Shown in pieces: positions 12,041 to 24,126 of a stretch of DNA of 64,000 nucleotides (its first letter is position 1; the number at the start of each line of letters is the position of its first letter). A program made the position numbers and the translations under genes. Source of the DNA: Pisaster brevispinus (taxonomy: Eukaryota; Echinodermata; Asteroidea; Forcipulatida; Asteriidae); NCBI GenBank assembly GCA_023634235.1, contig JAMKCF010000004.1, positions 23,940,527 to 24,004,526 on the forward strand, written 5' to 3'. The notes beneath the pieces are model-generated. The model was not told the origin of the DNA. It did no database searches and worked only from the letters and a program-made list of their open reading frames with translations.

Positions 12041-12606
12041 CAAAGTAAATAATGGTATGTTTAAAACATTTGTTTGCTTTTAATAAGTATACTTGAGTAA
12101 AACTACTTCTATAGTGTGATTATTAAGTATGAATGAATATTTCATCATGTCTAAAAATGATGTTGTGCCCTTCGATTTCAAAGTCATACATGACAGCAGA
12201 TACTCAGAACAGTTCAACTGTACACTCTCTTTATGCAGCTTTTGTACGTAGTGTCACTAAATAATTATCAACACAAAAATATTCTCATTAAAAAAAGAGA
12301 GTAAATAATGGTGTGTTTAAAACATTTGCTTTTAAAAACTTTACAAGCAAAACTACTTCTAGAACTGCATTCTCCAGAAGGTCAGAGCACACTGATCGAA
12401 ACGTTGAGCAGAAACCGGCTCTTCTCAGAGCCACCACTACTCACAAAAGAGATTCTTACATGGTGTTGCCGCAAACCTTACTTACTTAGTACTTCTATAA
12501 TGTGATTTATTATTCTTGAATGAATATTTCATCATGTGTAAAATGTTGTTGCCTTTGATTTCAAAGTCATGATACATGACTCCTCGTACTCAGAACAACT
12601 GTATTA
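12041..12606. repeat. Segment duplicated in tandem
   Basis: 12041-12222 and 12300-12606 share the same order of phrases: GTAAATAATGGT, GTTTAAAACATTTG, AACTACTTCT, GAATGAATATTTCATCATGT, TTTGATTTCAAAGTCAT and ACTCAGAACA. The second copy is longer because it holds the 129 bp insertion at 12361-12489. Confidence 0.85.
12361..12489 (+). mobile_element. 129 bp insertion with histone-type 3' stem-loop
   Basis: Absent from the first copy of the surrounding duplication (empty site at 12104-12110) and flanked by a 7 bp duplication, TACTTCT, at 12354-12360 and 12490-12496. At 12417-12432 it contains GGCTCTTCTCAGAGCC: a 6 bp stem with loop TCTC, preceded by GAAACC and followed by ACCA. This is the layout of the stem-loop of replication-dependent histone mRNAs. 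A purine tract CACAAAAGAGA at 12442-12452 lies where the histone downstream element would be. Upstream, GGTCAG/CTGATC can pair just before GAAACG, which resembles stem II of a hammerhead ribozyme, but the CTGATGA core is not intact (CTCCAGA). Confidence 0.7.
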
Positions 12607-14047
12607 ATAGTTAATGTTTGTTGCACAGAAGGGAGCCAGACCATTTCCATCGCATTTTGGTCAAACTGATATGAAGCTTAGGAAGTGTCTGAAGCAGCGG
12701 CTACGGCTTGATTGCTGCGTCACCACACATTGAGGTATAGGATTTCCTTAGCAACAGCCGTAGCCATACCATAAAATGGCAGCACAATGAGAAAGGTTTG
12801 TACTGCACAAGCCAAATCTATAATCAGTCCATTAAACTTAAAGTATTTGTACCAGAAGTTTACCAAATTGAAATTCTGCTGGTTAGATTTTAACTTTGCA
12901 TCGGCCGGACAAAGAATGTTAATTATGTGTTACAGTTACCCATACGGCAATATGTTTTAAGCACTGTGTACTCGGTACTCTTTTCAATATGCAGCTAGTA
13001 CTCTTTTCAATATGCAGCTGAAGGCCCATGAGGCTAAATATTCCTGAACAACTAGTAATTTATTTTCTGTACAAATCACAATGAACAATTTAAGGTTTAT
13101 TTTTTAATTATTTAACATGTTCAATCAACAGATTAATTGCAACTGCAGCTGATAAGCCTTTTCTATATAATATATTCATTAAAAAAAAGCTCAGTAACCT
13201 GGGAGTATTGTTTGTATTCCATCCTGTGTCCAACTACATGTATTTCCACAAAAATGTAGAACACTGACCATAGATATTTGCAACTTAACAGCAACAGAAT
13301 CCTGACAATGGCGCAGACAATGGCCGAGTTTAAGTGTGATACCAATCAGAAACGTCTGCACGGTCGGGTTTGAAACGAGTTACATCAGCAAGGTTTTTGT
13401 CCGAATTTCAGTATTTCCTTTCTGTTTAGTTGCAAATACTTGGTAAGTACATTGTATGTTCTACATCATTCTACTGTATGTCATGCTGCCCTGTCAGGGA
13501 AATTGTGTAGACTGTTGAGGAAGACCTTTTATTTGCATAAAAAGTAAAAAAAGGGCAATGGTTTCCCCATGTCTTTTTTGTACACAACCTTTCGTTGCCA
13601 GCGTCCCAGCAATGGCGACGTGCATCACTTGCATGTATATGGATTGGTATAAAACCACCTCATACCACCTTAATCAGAGTCCAACAGTTTGGGTGTTGAA
13701 TTTTGTTAGAGTGAGGCAGGATCCGAGTAAATCACTCAAGAGAGTACCTGTCCGCCATTTTGGGAGTCTAAATGCACACTCTTTGGAGGTGCGTTCCGTA
13801 TTGCGCAAGTGCGCAAGTGCTCAACAGCTCCTCAAGCAGTTTTGACCGATAAGTTTCTTGATGGTTTCGTGCAGGTGCCACTGCTAACAAGTTTGTCCCC
13901 TTTCCATAACAAAACCTGCACACGCACACAAACCCGTCGGAGATTACTGTTTTTTTTCCACACATGTTCAAACCATAATTATTGGATTTAAATATTCAAA
14001 TTGCCTATTGATCTCTCGGATCAATAATACTATTTTTGGTAACAATC

Positions 14048-14320
14048 TATAGACCATGAAACCTGTGTTTACAAAAAGAGTGACCTTGTACATTCCAGGT
14101 GCTTCCAGGCAGGTAATATACTGCACTGGTCATATTGGAAACTTTACATATTGTGTCATAATTTCCACACAAACTCAAGAAACATACAAATGTGTTGATC
14201 TCTTTAATTATAGGATTATAGGTTTTCTACCATTGGGCTACATACACATTGTGCCTGCAGGAAGTCCAGGCTCTGTTGCTCTTTTGTAAACATGTGATGT
14301 CACAGGTTACATGGTCTATA
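14048..14320. mobile_element. MITE with TATAGACCATG inverted ends
   Basis: The left end TATAGACCATGAAACCTGTG and the right end, read on the other strand, TATAGACCATGTAACCTGTG are inverted copies; GTTTACAAAAGAG-like blocks follow inside both ends. TA at both borders would fit a Tc1/mariner-type duplication. A fragment of the same interior recurs near 29820-29895 (GACCTTGTACATTCC). Confidence 0.7.
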
Positions 14321-15074
14321 AGTTGTGTGTACATGATTCTGAAAAAATGTTATTAGGCAATCTGTTCAAATTGGAGTGGAACGACATGCGCCATTTTCAA
14401 AATTCAATGTAGCACCTGCTCATTGTACTAATTTTGCAGAAAACCCAGGAAAATGAATTTCATCTTTGAGAGGGCAAGGCCATTTTCATTTTGAAATGGG
14501 CACTTCAATTGGAAAATCAATGGGAAACTTCTGAATGGGCACCAAGGCCAAGACCAGGGGCAACAGAGGCCAGCCATGGCCTCCATGTAATTCCAGGTCG
14601 GTAAACTTGTGTTTTTTTACTGCTATAGGAAGCACATGCATGGCTATCCCTTCACAAGGTGGCGCAATGACACCTAGTTATATGAAGGGAACCTGTGGCA
14701 AAGGAATGCCCATATGGACAATACTAGAGCAAATTGGAGGGCTCCATTGGAGAGTGGATGTTTCATCACCCGTGGCAGCTGGATTGGGCTGGTACCAAAA
14801 TGCCCATAGATGGCTGCAAATTTCCACAGCTTTTACCATTTATCAAGTCCAATTTGGCTAAAAACAGTTACAACTCGTACCAAGCATTTCCCAATGTTTT
14901 CCATGTTCACATACTACATGAATATAATTTCTTAAATAACACCAATATTACATGTTTCCAGTCCGCCCCGCACCCAAACAAAGAATATAAAAAAAACGTA
15001 TTTGGAGACTATAATATAGACATCATAGAAACATGAATTGAAAGACTGCAGAACAAGTCACTAAAGGGTAAGTT

Positions 15075-18000
15075 TTACTTGAAGAGCTTTGTTGGTTCCT
15101 CTGAATGCATTCCTTGCAGAAACCGAAGATAATTTGGTTCTGAAATGAGAAGCGGGGTTGCAGACATTTACATCTAAAGTCAAGCAGATTTAAGTTAAGC
15201 TTGTAAAGTCCTGGATGTTAGCTTCAGCCAATAATAGTAATAGTGACAGATGAACCTTGATAACCCCATTGTTCATGAAGTTGTTTATAAAAAAGAAAAC
15301 ACAATTGTGGATTTTGGGGCTTACCGTTATCTGGAGAAATATGACCCTTGCGTATGAGGAAATCCAAAATGATCAGGGCACAGTTTGGTTTGAATTCCTT
15401 CGTCGCTATCTTTGCCGTTACCTGAGTATTCAAATGCATTTAGAATGAATCAGAAGTAATTACGAGTATATTGCAATTTTACCTCAAGAGAAATATTTCA
15501 TGTGAAAGTTCTAAAATGTGGTTCTGCCTTAATTTTGTTTGGGGGAGATTTAAACAGCTATGGCTAACTCATACGACACCTCTTTCAAAATACAATTTAA
15601 TAAACATAACATTAACAATAATTTTGATTCATCAATCACAAATTAAATACCGGAATGATTAATCCCATCATGAAGCCCCTACCTTCCTCAAAGGTAGGGT
15701 CATATATTGTTTTTGTCAATGAGTGCTAATTTGGGGTGGAACAAAGAAAAATTGAATACAGCAGGATTTGAACCAAAGACCTCCGGATTAATATGCTGGC
15801 CCTGTACCAACTGAGCTATCTCTCCCTGTGTTTGGGGTCTCCCTATTAGTCAATATCTTTGTTCGGGGGTGCCAGACAGAAGCCATTCAACCGTAAGCCG
15901 CCGTGTAGCCAGGTATCACACCCAAGTCTACGATACAACCTGGGAAGCGGCAGCAGAGGGATCTCCTTAAGAGGATGCGACTTATTTATTTAAAATATCA
16001 AGTAATAAACCAAAAGGAAAACCCACTGGCTATATTTTAAATAATTTGGGGTTGAAAAAAGAAAAATTTACTAGGGCAGTATTTGAACCTCTCGATTAAC
16101 GTGCCAACACTCTACCAACTGAGCTATCTAGCCCTATGTTGGCAGTCTCTCTATTATGTCAATATCTTTGTTCAGGGATGCCAGTCAGAAGCGATTCAAC
16201 CTGTAACTGCCATGTAGCCAGGAATCACACACAAGTTTATGATACAACCTGGTAATGACCAGGGGCAGAGAGGCAATGGCCTTCATGAAGTATCAGGCCT
16301 GGTGATTTTGTATGACATAATGGCAGGCTGGGGTTTACATGAAACCAAATTCAACCTCACCTCTTCTATCGTCCATAAGTAGAATTCCGAGACCTCATCA
16401 TCATTGATTTCGGGCACAAAGTCCACGGGAAGTTCAAGGTCATAAACAAATTGTGTTTCATCAAAAAGACCTCGCTCGTCCTCATAAAAGTAGCTGAAGA
16501 AAAAAATTAACAAAATTAAGTTGTGCAGACATATAAGTTATAAACGAAATACTGATGCTTAAATAAAAAGATAACATAGTCTTAATAAGGACTTCGGGAC
16601 ACTAGGTGGCAGCAGACATAACAGATAATTTTCTATTGCTATCTAATATTCCGAGTATGGATGAACTTCTTAGTAAACATTGGATTGAATATCCGGTAAG
16701 TCTGCTGCCACCTAGCATCCCAAAATGTCGCCAAGCATCTCTTGTTATTTTTAACCATGATTATCAGGTCTTTTAGCATTCCTGTGTTAACTCCTTAAGA
16801 GTATGCACCACCGGCTACAGAATGGCTGCAAAGGCTGCTAATGCAGGTACCCTGTTAAACTTTCCTTGCAATTCTATTCTAAAAAGACTACCTTATGGCA
16901 CCGGCGGGCACAGCTTTGAGTGCTATGCATTCTGGGATAGACGCTTCTTCTGCGCACTCTTTGACGAGACAATCCTTGATTGGCATCCCTGATGGCAGAC
17001 CACCGGCTGCCTTGGATAAAAAAATAGATTAAAAAAACCTCACTTAACAATAACAAATAGACTTATATTAGAGATGAAACGTTATATTAGCCCTTTTCTT
17101 AGTTTCCCACAAAACCATGTTTAAGCCCCACCCAAAGGGGTAAGGGTAAGGTCTGAGAGAAAAGTGTATGAGGGGTAAATAATCCCCCCTCTACCAGAGT
17201 CTACAGACCCACCTTCAAATCAGTACAGTTTTGCTCACCACATTGTCCAGTCTGTTAGGAAATGTTGACTTGGTCGGAGAGCGTTTCCCAACCCACATAC
17301 ACAATCCCTTGGTTGGGTGGTGGCAGTATCCATTCATATGTACTCCGTATTGTTTGATTCCAAACAGACCTGCCGACAAATTCAGAAGAAAGTTATAACT
17401 TTTAGTATTTGTCATCCAAATTTATCGTTAAACACCTTCGGGAACAATGAGACAGCAACGTTAATGAATAACTTGCTCTCCCCTCCTCCAAAAAATATTC
17501 CTATTCACTTTAGGGAAATCAAAAATATCAGTGCACAAGCATGACAAGAGAAATTAAAGTTTTTGTCAACATCAACAAATGTCAGTGCAAAAGAGAGACT
17601 ATAATTTTAGCCAACATCAACAACAGTTCAATAGATTAAAGGTAGGGTCATTGACTGGTTTTTGTCAACGTAACAGAGATTTATAGGCCAAATTGTCAAG
17701 AGAGATACAATATAAGTCAGCTGTGAAAGTTTCAGCTGAATAAAGTGTCTACTGTTCAGCAAACAGCAAAATATTGTCACAGTATTTTCATCAAGAATGT
17801 CAAAAACATCCACATTTAGCAAGGTGACAGCGCGTACCAACTGACCTCTGGCTGCAGCATGACACTACCTTTAAGTCTAGAACTGCGAGTTGCCCAGGGG
17901 TGGATTTCACAAAGAGTTAAGACTAGTCTTATCTCGAGTTAGGACGAGTTACTCGTCCTAACTTAGGACTAGCCTTAAGTTTTTAATAACTCCTAGGACT

Positions 18001-20449
18001 AGTCCTAAGTTAGGACTATCTTTGTGAAATCGACCCCTGGACAAACAACAAACTCTTTTCTCAAATACTGGTAATAAAGGATGGTCGCTATGTGGGATTA
18101 GTCCTCCAAGGCTGACAATAACAGAAAGAAAAATAGTCACTAAAATGTCGGAGCGCAAATCACTTTATTGAATTAGCCCCACTAGTGTGGCGAAGGATGA
18201 AAGATTCACAGTTGGCCACACTAGTGGGGCCATTATCGAATCTACTCACAAGTAGCTGCTCGTTCCATGTTCATGAGTGTTTCATTGTGGTACGAGGCAG
18301 ACACTGCATACATCTGAAAAAGGCAGAGAGAACAAACTCAATTTTTTTGGTGGCATTTTATCAAATTTTGAAAAAAAAAATAAATAAATAAATGTGAAAA
18401 GCCTGCTTATATAAATTTATGTTTTGATAATAATATTAAACAAACGTATTGAGTTTGCCATTCAGTTTGGAGGCATCTTCAAAAAGGGACCTATTTTATT
18501 ATTGCTTCTACTTTCCATTATTACATTTGCCAGTAAAAGTTGACCAAATACCTGGAACCATTCAAGTTTAACTGCTCGGGTTTTGCATCGAGAAAATATA
18601 TACATATGATGAGGCTTACTAACCCCTGTAATAAAGCACTTATGAATTGTCTGGGAATCATATTGTTGACAGAATCAGCCGATTAATACAACCTGACGGA
18701 CAACTCGAGGAATGTCAACACAGCAGGTAGACTTAGAAACAGTATTAAAACAGTATCAGATACAACAAAAAGTAATACAAACTTTTGGTTGTGATGTCAT
18801 TTTCAACAAGGGCTCAAGCCTCAATATTACCGCAATGAAGCCTAAGCTCCATGGAGTCAGAGCCTGAAATTCCCAAGCCCAACTCCTGAAGCCTGAGTCT
18901 TTGATTCAAAAGCCCTCAAAGTCATTTTGAAAATTTTCTTCTGATTTATGAACATTTCTCCAATGAAAATTGCAAATAAGGACCTTAGCCCTTAGCTGGA
19001 ATATGATAACCAATAACTTTATCAGAAAATAAAATTGCTTGGACTCTCAATTCCCACCTCATCCCGCCATCCTCTTAGTGTTACAAAAACATCCAGCTTT
19101 TTCAAATCTTGAAGAAGGTCAGCCATCTTAGATGTTCGCTCCTCAAACGTCTTCAGTGAGGACGACAAAGAAACTCTCTCCACAGCATCTGTGGCTGCAT
19201 CCTTTGTAAGGACGAAGACATCTGGATAATCTTGAAGATGTTTGAGGACAGCTGGGGTGATGTGGCCTACTTGATGATCGCCGATAAAGAATGGCCGACA
19301 CTTGCTCCGACTTGAGTCTGTTAACAGAGTTTTAAACAAAATAAAAAATAGTTTTTCAGTTTTCATTGATAAATCTACAAAAATAAAATGAGATTGAAAA
19401 AACATGTTATTTAGATTGTGGATGATTCCAAATTCAACTTATATCAAGTTGAGATTTATTTCTCATTTACTTCACCAACAAACTTATTTATTTGTTACAC
19501 ATCCAAAAGTGCAAGTGCTATTAATATCAGTTGTAATAGTAGTCGATGAAGGAATGTGTGGGAAGAAATCTACAAATTGGGGAAACCCAATAATGAAAAG
19601 AGACATTAACATAGAACATCAATATTCAGTTTATTGTTTATAATAAAAATTTGAAAAGCCCAATGATAAAATCCTTGGAAATAAATTCAGACTTGGTTTG
19701 TTATCACTATGAAAAATCTTTACATTTTTAAAATGGTTTTTCAAAATTACTTATTAAACACAATGGAGACTTTTGTTTTTAATATGCTTTAAATTAAAGC
19801 AAAGTAAAGTCAGTTGTGATTATAGAAGACTATGGTCAAGTCATTTAGTCTGTAATCACTATATTTTGTTTTGCCAACTCCAGTCTAATTTCGATAATCA
19901 TAGCTCTTGGTCATGTCTCTTAAATAATTTGACCGATCAAAGGAATATCCCAACAAACTAGACTCATGCTAAAGAATCTATCGAGATGCAAATTGCAAAT
20001 TTATCAGTCAACTGGAGTCATAACGAAATGGTACAAATCTCGGCACTGATTGGTAGAAATTAAATTCCCTTCCTCATCAACACAATTAACCTACCTTTGC
20101 AATAAAATGAATTGCACCATTTCACAACCTCAAACATTCGGTCAGACCACCGATGGTCAACAGCTCCTGAAGAAGTTGCCATATTTGTATACCCAACCAA
20201 GTATACCGAAGATGACCTCCTCAATTGGCGATGATGAGGACAGTTCGTTAGCGAATTGAAGCTATTTGAGAATAGAGTTAGAATTAGTTGGGAATGAGGG
20301 TAATGTCTACTACCACCAGTACCAAAACACCTGTTGAACTTGGATCTAATTATTGAGTATGGACCTCGTTGACAATAACACGTTATGATAATCCTAGTTA
20401 ATCTGTTTGTAGTGGCAGAGCTAATAACTGTGCTATGCCAACTCAGCAT
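15075..20449 (-). CDS. Nudix hydrolase with DUF4743-type N-terminal domain
   Basis: Coding exons in transcript order: 20449-20095, 19317-19058, 18313-18250, 17369-17239, 17010-16892, 16493-16361, 15421-15325, 15139-15075 (stop TAA). All are GT-AG and in phase; 407 residues. The N-terminal half has the DUF4743 pattern (FEVVKWCNSFYC, CRPFFIGDHQVGHITPAVL, YPDVFVL, TLRGWRDE, ERAA, FGIKQYGVHMNGY). The Nudix fold follows: LCMWVGKRSPTKSTFPNRLD, then the box GGLPSGMPIKDCLVKECAEE and YFYEDERGLFDETQFVYDLE. Relatives include yeast YJR142W and plant plastid NUDT20/24-type proteins, linked to thiamine-derivative diphosphate cleavage; the substrate here is inferred. An internal ATG at 20182 would give 318 residues. 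The first Glu of the box is Met. An in-frame TAG lies three codons before the 20449 ATG. Confidence 0.88.
15735..16270 (-). mobile_element. tRNA-like SINE/foldback (family C), two units in tandem
   Basis: Two similar units, about 15735-15965 and 16040-16270, lie in the Nudix intron. Read on the - strand each has GATAGCTCAGTTGGTA (A box) and a B box like GGTTCAAATCC, and beside it the block GACTGACTGGCATCCC or similar with CAAAGATATTGAC. The linker TATCAAGTAATAAACCAAAA between them also occurs at 57900-57920. Confidence 0.8.
17894..18040. mobile_element. 147 bp palindromic MITE, CCAGGGG ends
   Basis: In a Nudix intron. The left end CCAGGGGTGGATTTCACAAA and the right end, complemented, CCAGGGGTCGATTTCACAAA are near-perfect inverted repeats. 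The interior is built of TAGGAC(T/G)AG and its complement, so the whole element folds back. No target-site duplication could be recognised. Confidence 0.75.
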
Positions 20450-20811
20450 TGTTATCTATAATAATCTATAGCTATTCCAGATAGTATGCAGATCTGAGAT
20501 CATGACATCACACGCCAAGCTCCAACAACCAACCATGTGTGCGATACCAGCATATAAACCAGGGACTATAAAAACAGAGTTCGGGAACGGAGCGAGTAGT
20601 CATATCTCTGGAGGAAGATCACATCATATCATTATCAGCATCACTGTAGGTAGTGGTGTGAAAGGCCGGCCACTTTTCACCACTCACTCCCCCTGCTGCC
20701 CAGCATTTTAATTTTTTTTATAGTTTCAATTAATTACTATTTATTTACTAGGAAGTAGAACACTATCTGACTATTCAATATGTGAATGTGACTGAACTTG
20801 ATTGTCAAGTC

Positions 20812-21185
20812 AAGGGTGGCGAGTTGGCAAAGTGCTGAGTTTGCTAGGGTGCTGAAGTGTCCGGTATTCATAGTGCGGTCGGTTGGGTTGACCATAGAAA
20901 ACTGCTCGCCTTCCTTATTACTTTTCTTTAGTTGAGGATCATGGGTTCGAATCCTGCCACACCGAGGGGGTCACTGCATGCTGCATGCACTGTCGATGTC
21001 AGTCCCTCTGATTGGTTGCCTAGAATAATTCTCTTGGGTTTCCCTACTACATCTAAAACTAAAAGTTCCTTCCTTGTCTTCTCAACATGGAGCTCTTGAC
21101 TATTAAAGTGATTAAATGTTACTTTTCTGAAAATCCTTTGCTTCACAACCAGAATAAATAAATAAATAAATAAAGATAAATACAT
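20812..21185 (+). mobile_element. tRNA-derived SINE (family B), long variant
   Basis: GGTTCGAATCCTGCCACACC near 20945 is the B box region. The body GGGTTTCCCTACTACATCTA and the tail CTTCACAACCAGAATAAATA match the copies at 10108 and 40298. The A-box side is interrupted by extra sequence (about 20830-20930). Confidence 0.75.
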
Positions 21186-22316
21186 CAAATTTTCTTAAGA
21201 AATACATACAACCCCTGCGCTCCATTTTGGACTAGTCCGATTACGAAGGAGAATTGCCTATTGAGGGCGCCCTTTACAAAAGTTATGCTATTATCTGAAA
21301 TTTAATATTTTGCTTTAATAGTTAAGTTTGGTTTGACAAACGCCACATGATTTTTTACGTTTTTGCGTTGAAAACACGTCGTTTCAATGCCAATATTTAA
21401 AAAAAAAGTGAAACAGGATCTTTACAATGATATTTCAATGGAAAGAACAGCATTTAAGGTAAAGTAACAAATGTAATGTCTGATATAAATAATGATAGCT
21501 GAGTGAGTTAGCCCTGTATTTTTTTTATTAGTGTAGTGTAGGACGTCAGCCGGAGGAGTCCAACCTGGGCTACTGAGTGAGTGTACTGTGTCTGTGACTG
21601 TGTAGGCGCTCGGTGCTCCTGCTAAATTCACCATGTGTTCACGAATTACCTTTGTTTTTACTTTGTTGCTTTTTAAACATGTAATAATTACTATACTACA
21701 GTTAAACTAGTCCTCCGACTTGTTCAATTCAGGTACAAGACTAAGTCTTAATCTTTTTTTTTTTATTTAGCCCCATAAAAAAAAAGGCATAATATTAATT
21801 TTAATATTAATAATAATAAATTCTAAAAATGTAAAATGCCAATACGCTGGACTCCCCGAAAATTTCAGCTTGTGCGGCAGTCGTTCACATTTGTGGCGTG
21901 ATGGTGCATAGAATAGATTAATAGAAAAGAGTAAACACACGGGTGTTGGTACAAGTCGGAGGTCGGAGCTAGCCGGAGCTACCCGGAGCTACCCAGAGGT
22001 TGCATTTATTACGTGAAATATCATTAATAAAAGTAGCTACTCACGTACACCATATATGTTTTTCGGAAGGTTCTCACTCTCATCTAAGCTCAGGCAGAGT
22101 GTAGGGTTAAGATTCACTTTTGTTCCAAATGGGTAGGAAAATTAGCAATTTTTTTTTCCCCAATCCATGGGGACAGAATTTAATTCCATTCCCCATACCT
22201 GCCTAAGAGTCTTCAACTCGTCTCTTCATTTGGTTGGAGTACGTGGAGTACGTCTTTTTTATTGATTTCACGTTATAAACGCAACCTCCGGGTAGCTGCC
22301 TAAACACACTTATTAA

Positions 22317-22797
22317 CCCTAACCCCCATTAGGGTCTCTCTAGAAAGCCTGCCAAATACAACAGAATGCAACACAGTTGAAATGAGAACCATGCCAAATG
22401 CAACAAAATGCAACAAGGGATATTGTTGCATTGTGCAGGCATGCTGTCTGGGAAAGGACTGAGCAATGGTGTTTGCCCTGCTAAATGCAACAGTATGCAC
22501 ATAAGTGTAATATTTAACTGTTATTATACAGTCTTTTGAATATGATTTGAATTATGATTCTTACCTAATATTACATCATACTTCTCAATACTTTTCCCAT
22601 AAAAAACATTTTGAAATACCCATTATAAGTTGTTCAGATACAATAGAACTTGAAGCACCCAAACCTATATGAAGTCACTTCACTGCTGAATGCAACAAAT
22701 TCAGTCAAAAAATGACATCTGAGTTGACTGCCAAATGCAACAGATCACAACAACTATTACCATTTGGTGCATATTGTTGCATTTAGCATGGTTAGGG
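22317..22797. mobile_element. piggyBac-like MITE with AAATGCAACA motif cluster
   Basis: 481 bp bounded by TTAA (22313-22316 and 22798-22801). The outermost inverted bases are CCCTAACC and GGTTAGGG; TTAA target duplications with CCC ends are the piggyBac signature. Inside, the motif AAATGCAACA or its complement TGTTGCATTT occurs about eight times, clustered toward both ends (for example near 22354, 22394, 22483, 22688, 22735 and 22774). It encodes no transposase. Confidence 0.75.
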
Positions 22798-23121
22798 TTA
22801 AAATAGCCGTACGACAGCCAAACAAAATTTTGAGTTTCTTAACAGGTTTGTACACAAACATTGTCTGATGCACCCACACGGCTTCAAAACACAGGGCAAG
22901 GTAGCACTATAGTCTATAGTAAGTTGACACACACAAAACTATGTCTTTAGTCAATTTGCACCTCAAATCAAGCATGTGTGTTTTGTGTTTCACTCGAACG
23001 AGTTAAGGAGCAACAGGGCTGCTGGTCTTGGCTGATCCAGTTGGACTAGCTACATTGTAGTCAAACCATGCAGCATTCAAGTGACATCTACATGTAGATT
23101 AATTAGATCGACTATGGTTAA

Positions 23122-24126
23122 AGGAACACGTTGCCTTCCTGTTCATGGTGTTGGGCGGTTTGGGCTATAAAAAGCGTTTGCTATGAAATGAATATGGTTG
23201 GAAAGATGTTTTAAAAGTAGAATACAATGATCCACATGAATATGTCCTAGAAATGTATGGTTTTTGTTAACGTTTGTGACAAAGAACGGTCCGCCATTTT
23301 GTAGAGTCAAAATTTTGACTCCACTAAATGGCGGACATGCTCCGCTAGTCTTATTTCCAGTCGCAGCTGTTGAACTACGACTGAGCATTTACTATTACTA
23401 TCACGGCGGTCCTCTTGTATGCGTAGTATATCCAGCAGACCCTCCGGCTTGCTTATGGATTGTAGCAGGGCCAACCTAGCGCTAACGCTTTGTGTGATGC
23501 AAGAAGGTCTGGTACCAATTGCTGTTTGTGTACGTGTATCGTGATCATCACATCGGTATTATGACACGAGTCTGATCGTGATTTCGTCGTGTTTTTCTCG
23601 CCTCTGTGTTGCAAAAATTGTCTATTAGTATTATTGTCAGTATAAAGTGGAGCTGAATCGTATTCGTTAGTCCCAGTCCTTTCTCTATGTTAGTCTCAAG
23701 AAATGTTTCTTACCCGGATTGACAAGGTTTCTTCTTTTTGGATGTTTCTTTATCCTGTTGGCGATCCATTTTGACACCTCAATGCATGTACGGTGTGGGT
23801 GTTTACATGTTGCGAAGCGAGATACAGAATGGTGTATTACCTGGTGTTAATCTGATTGGTTTACCAGGCCACTGGCTACGGCACCAACCTAACGACTGTT
23901 CGTCGCGCATTTTGCCCATTACATGGACGGTGGTATTTACGGCTGGAAATACGTATACGTTTCGCGGGGCAGATGTCGGGGTCAGAGGTCATTGTTTTGT
24001 TTTTTTAATCACCATTCACTAATTATAACACATTAAAGGCATGTTATTGCATGAACAACTCTTAATAAGGATATTGAACACTTCCAAACAGTAAAATTTC
24101 ATGAGATTTTAAGGCAACGTGTTCCT
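23122..24126. mobile_element. 1005 bp TTAA-flanked non-autonomous transposon
   Basis: Perfect 16 bp inverted ends (AGGAACACGTTGCCTT) lie next to TTAA on both sides (23118-23121 and 24127-24130). The element contains a nearly perfect 48 bp palindrome at 23289-23336 with GTCCGCCATTT at its tips. It has no long reading frame and ends about 500 bp before the GTF3C1 start codon. The TTAA target suggests the piggyBac or Kolobok groups; the end bases do not settle which. Confidence 0.8.

Larger units (their letters stand above)
11190..15074. other. Convergent spacer with 3' UTRs
   Basis: Between the stop of the kelch gene and the stop of the Nudix gene (opposite strand). The first several hundred bases are AT-rich and probably 3' UTR of the kelch gene; I saw no clear AATAAA close behind the stop. 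The spacer holds a duplicated segment (12041-12606) with a small insertion, a mobile element (14048-14320) and otherwise unstructured DNA. No gene is seen on either strand. Confidence 0.5.

Noticed and set aside
12361..12420. Functional hammerhead ribozyme
   Set aside because: The stem II and GAAA side fit loosely, but the required CTGATGA core reads CTCCAGA, so activity cannot be claimed.
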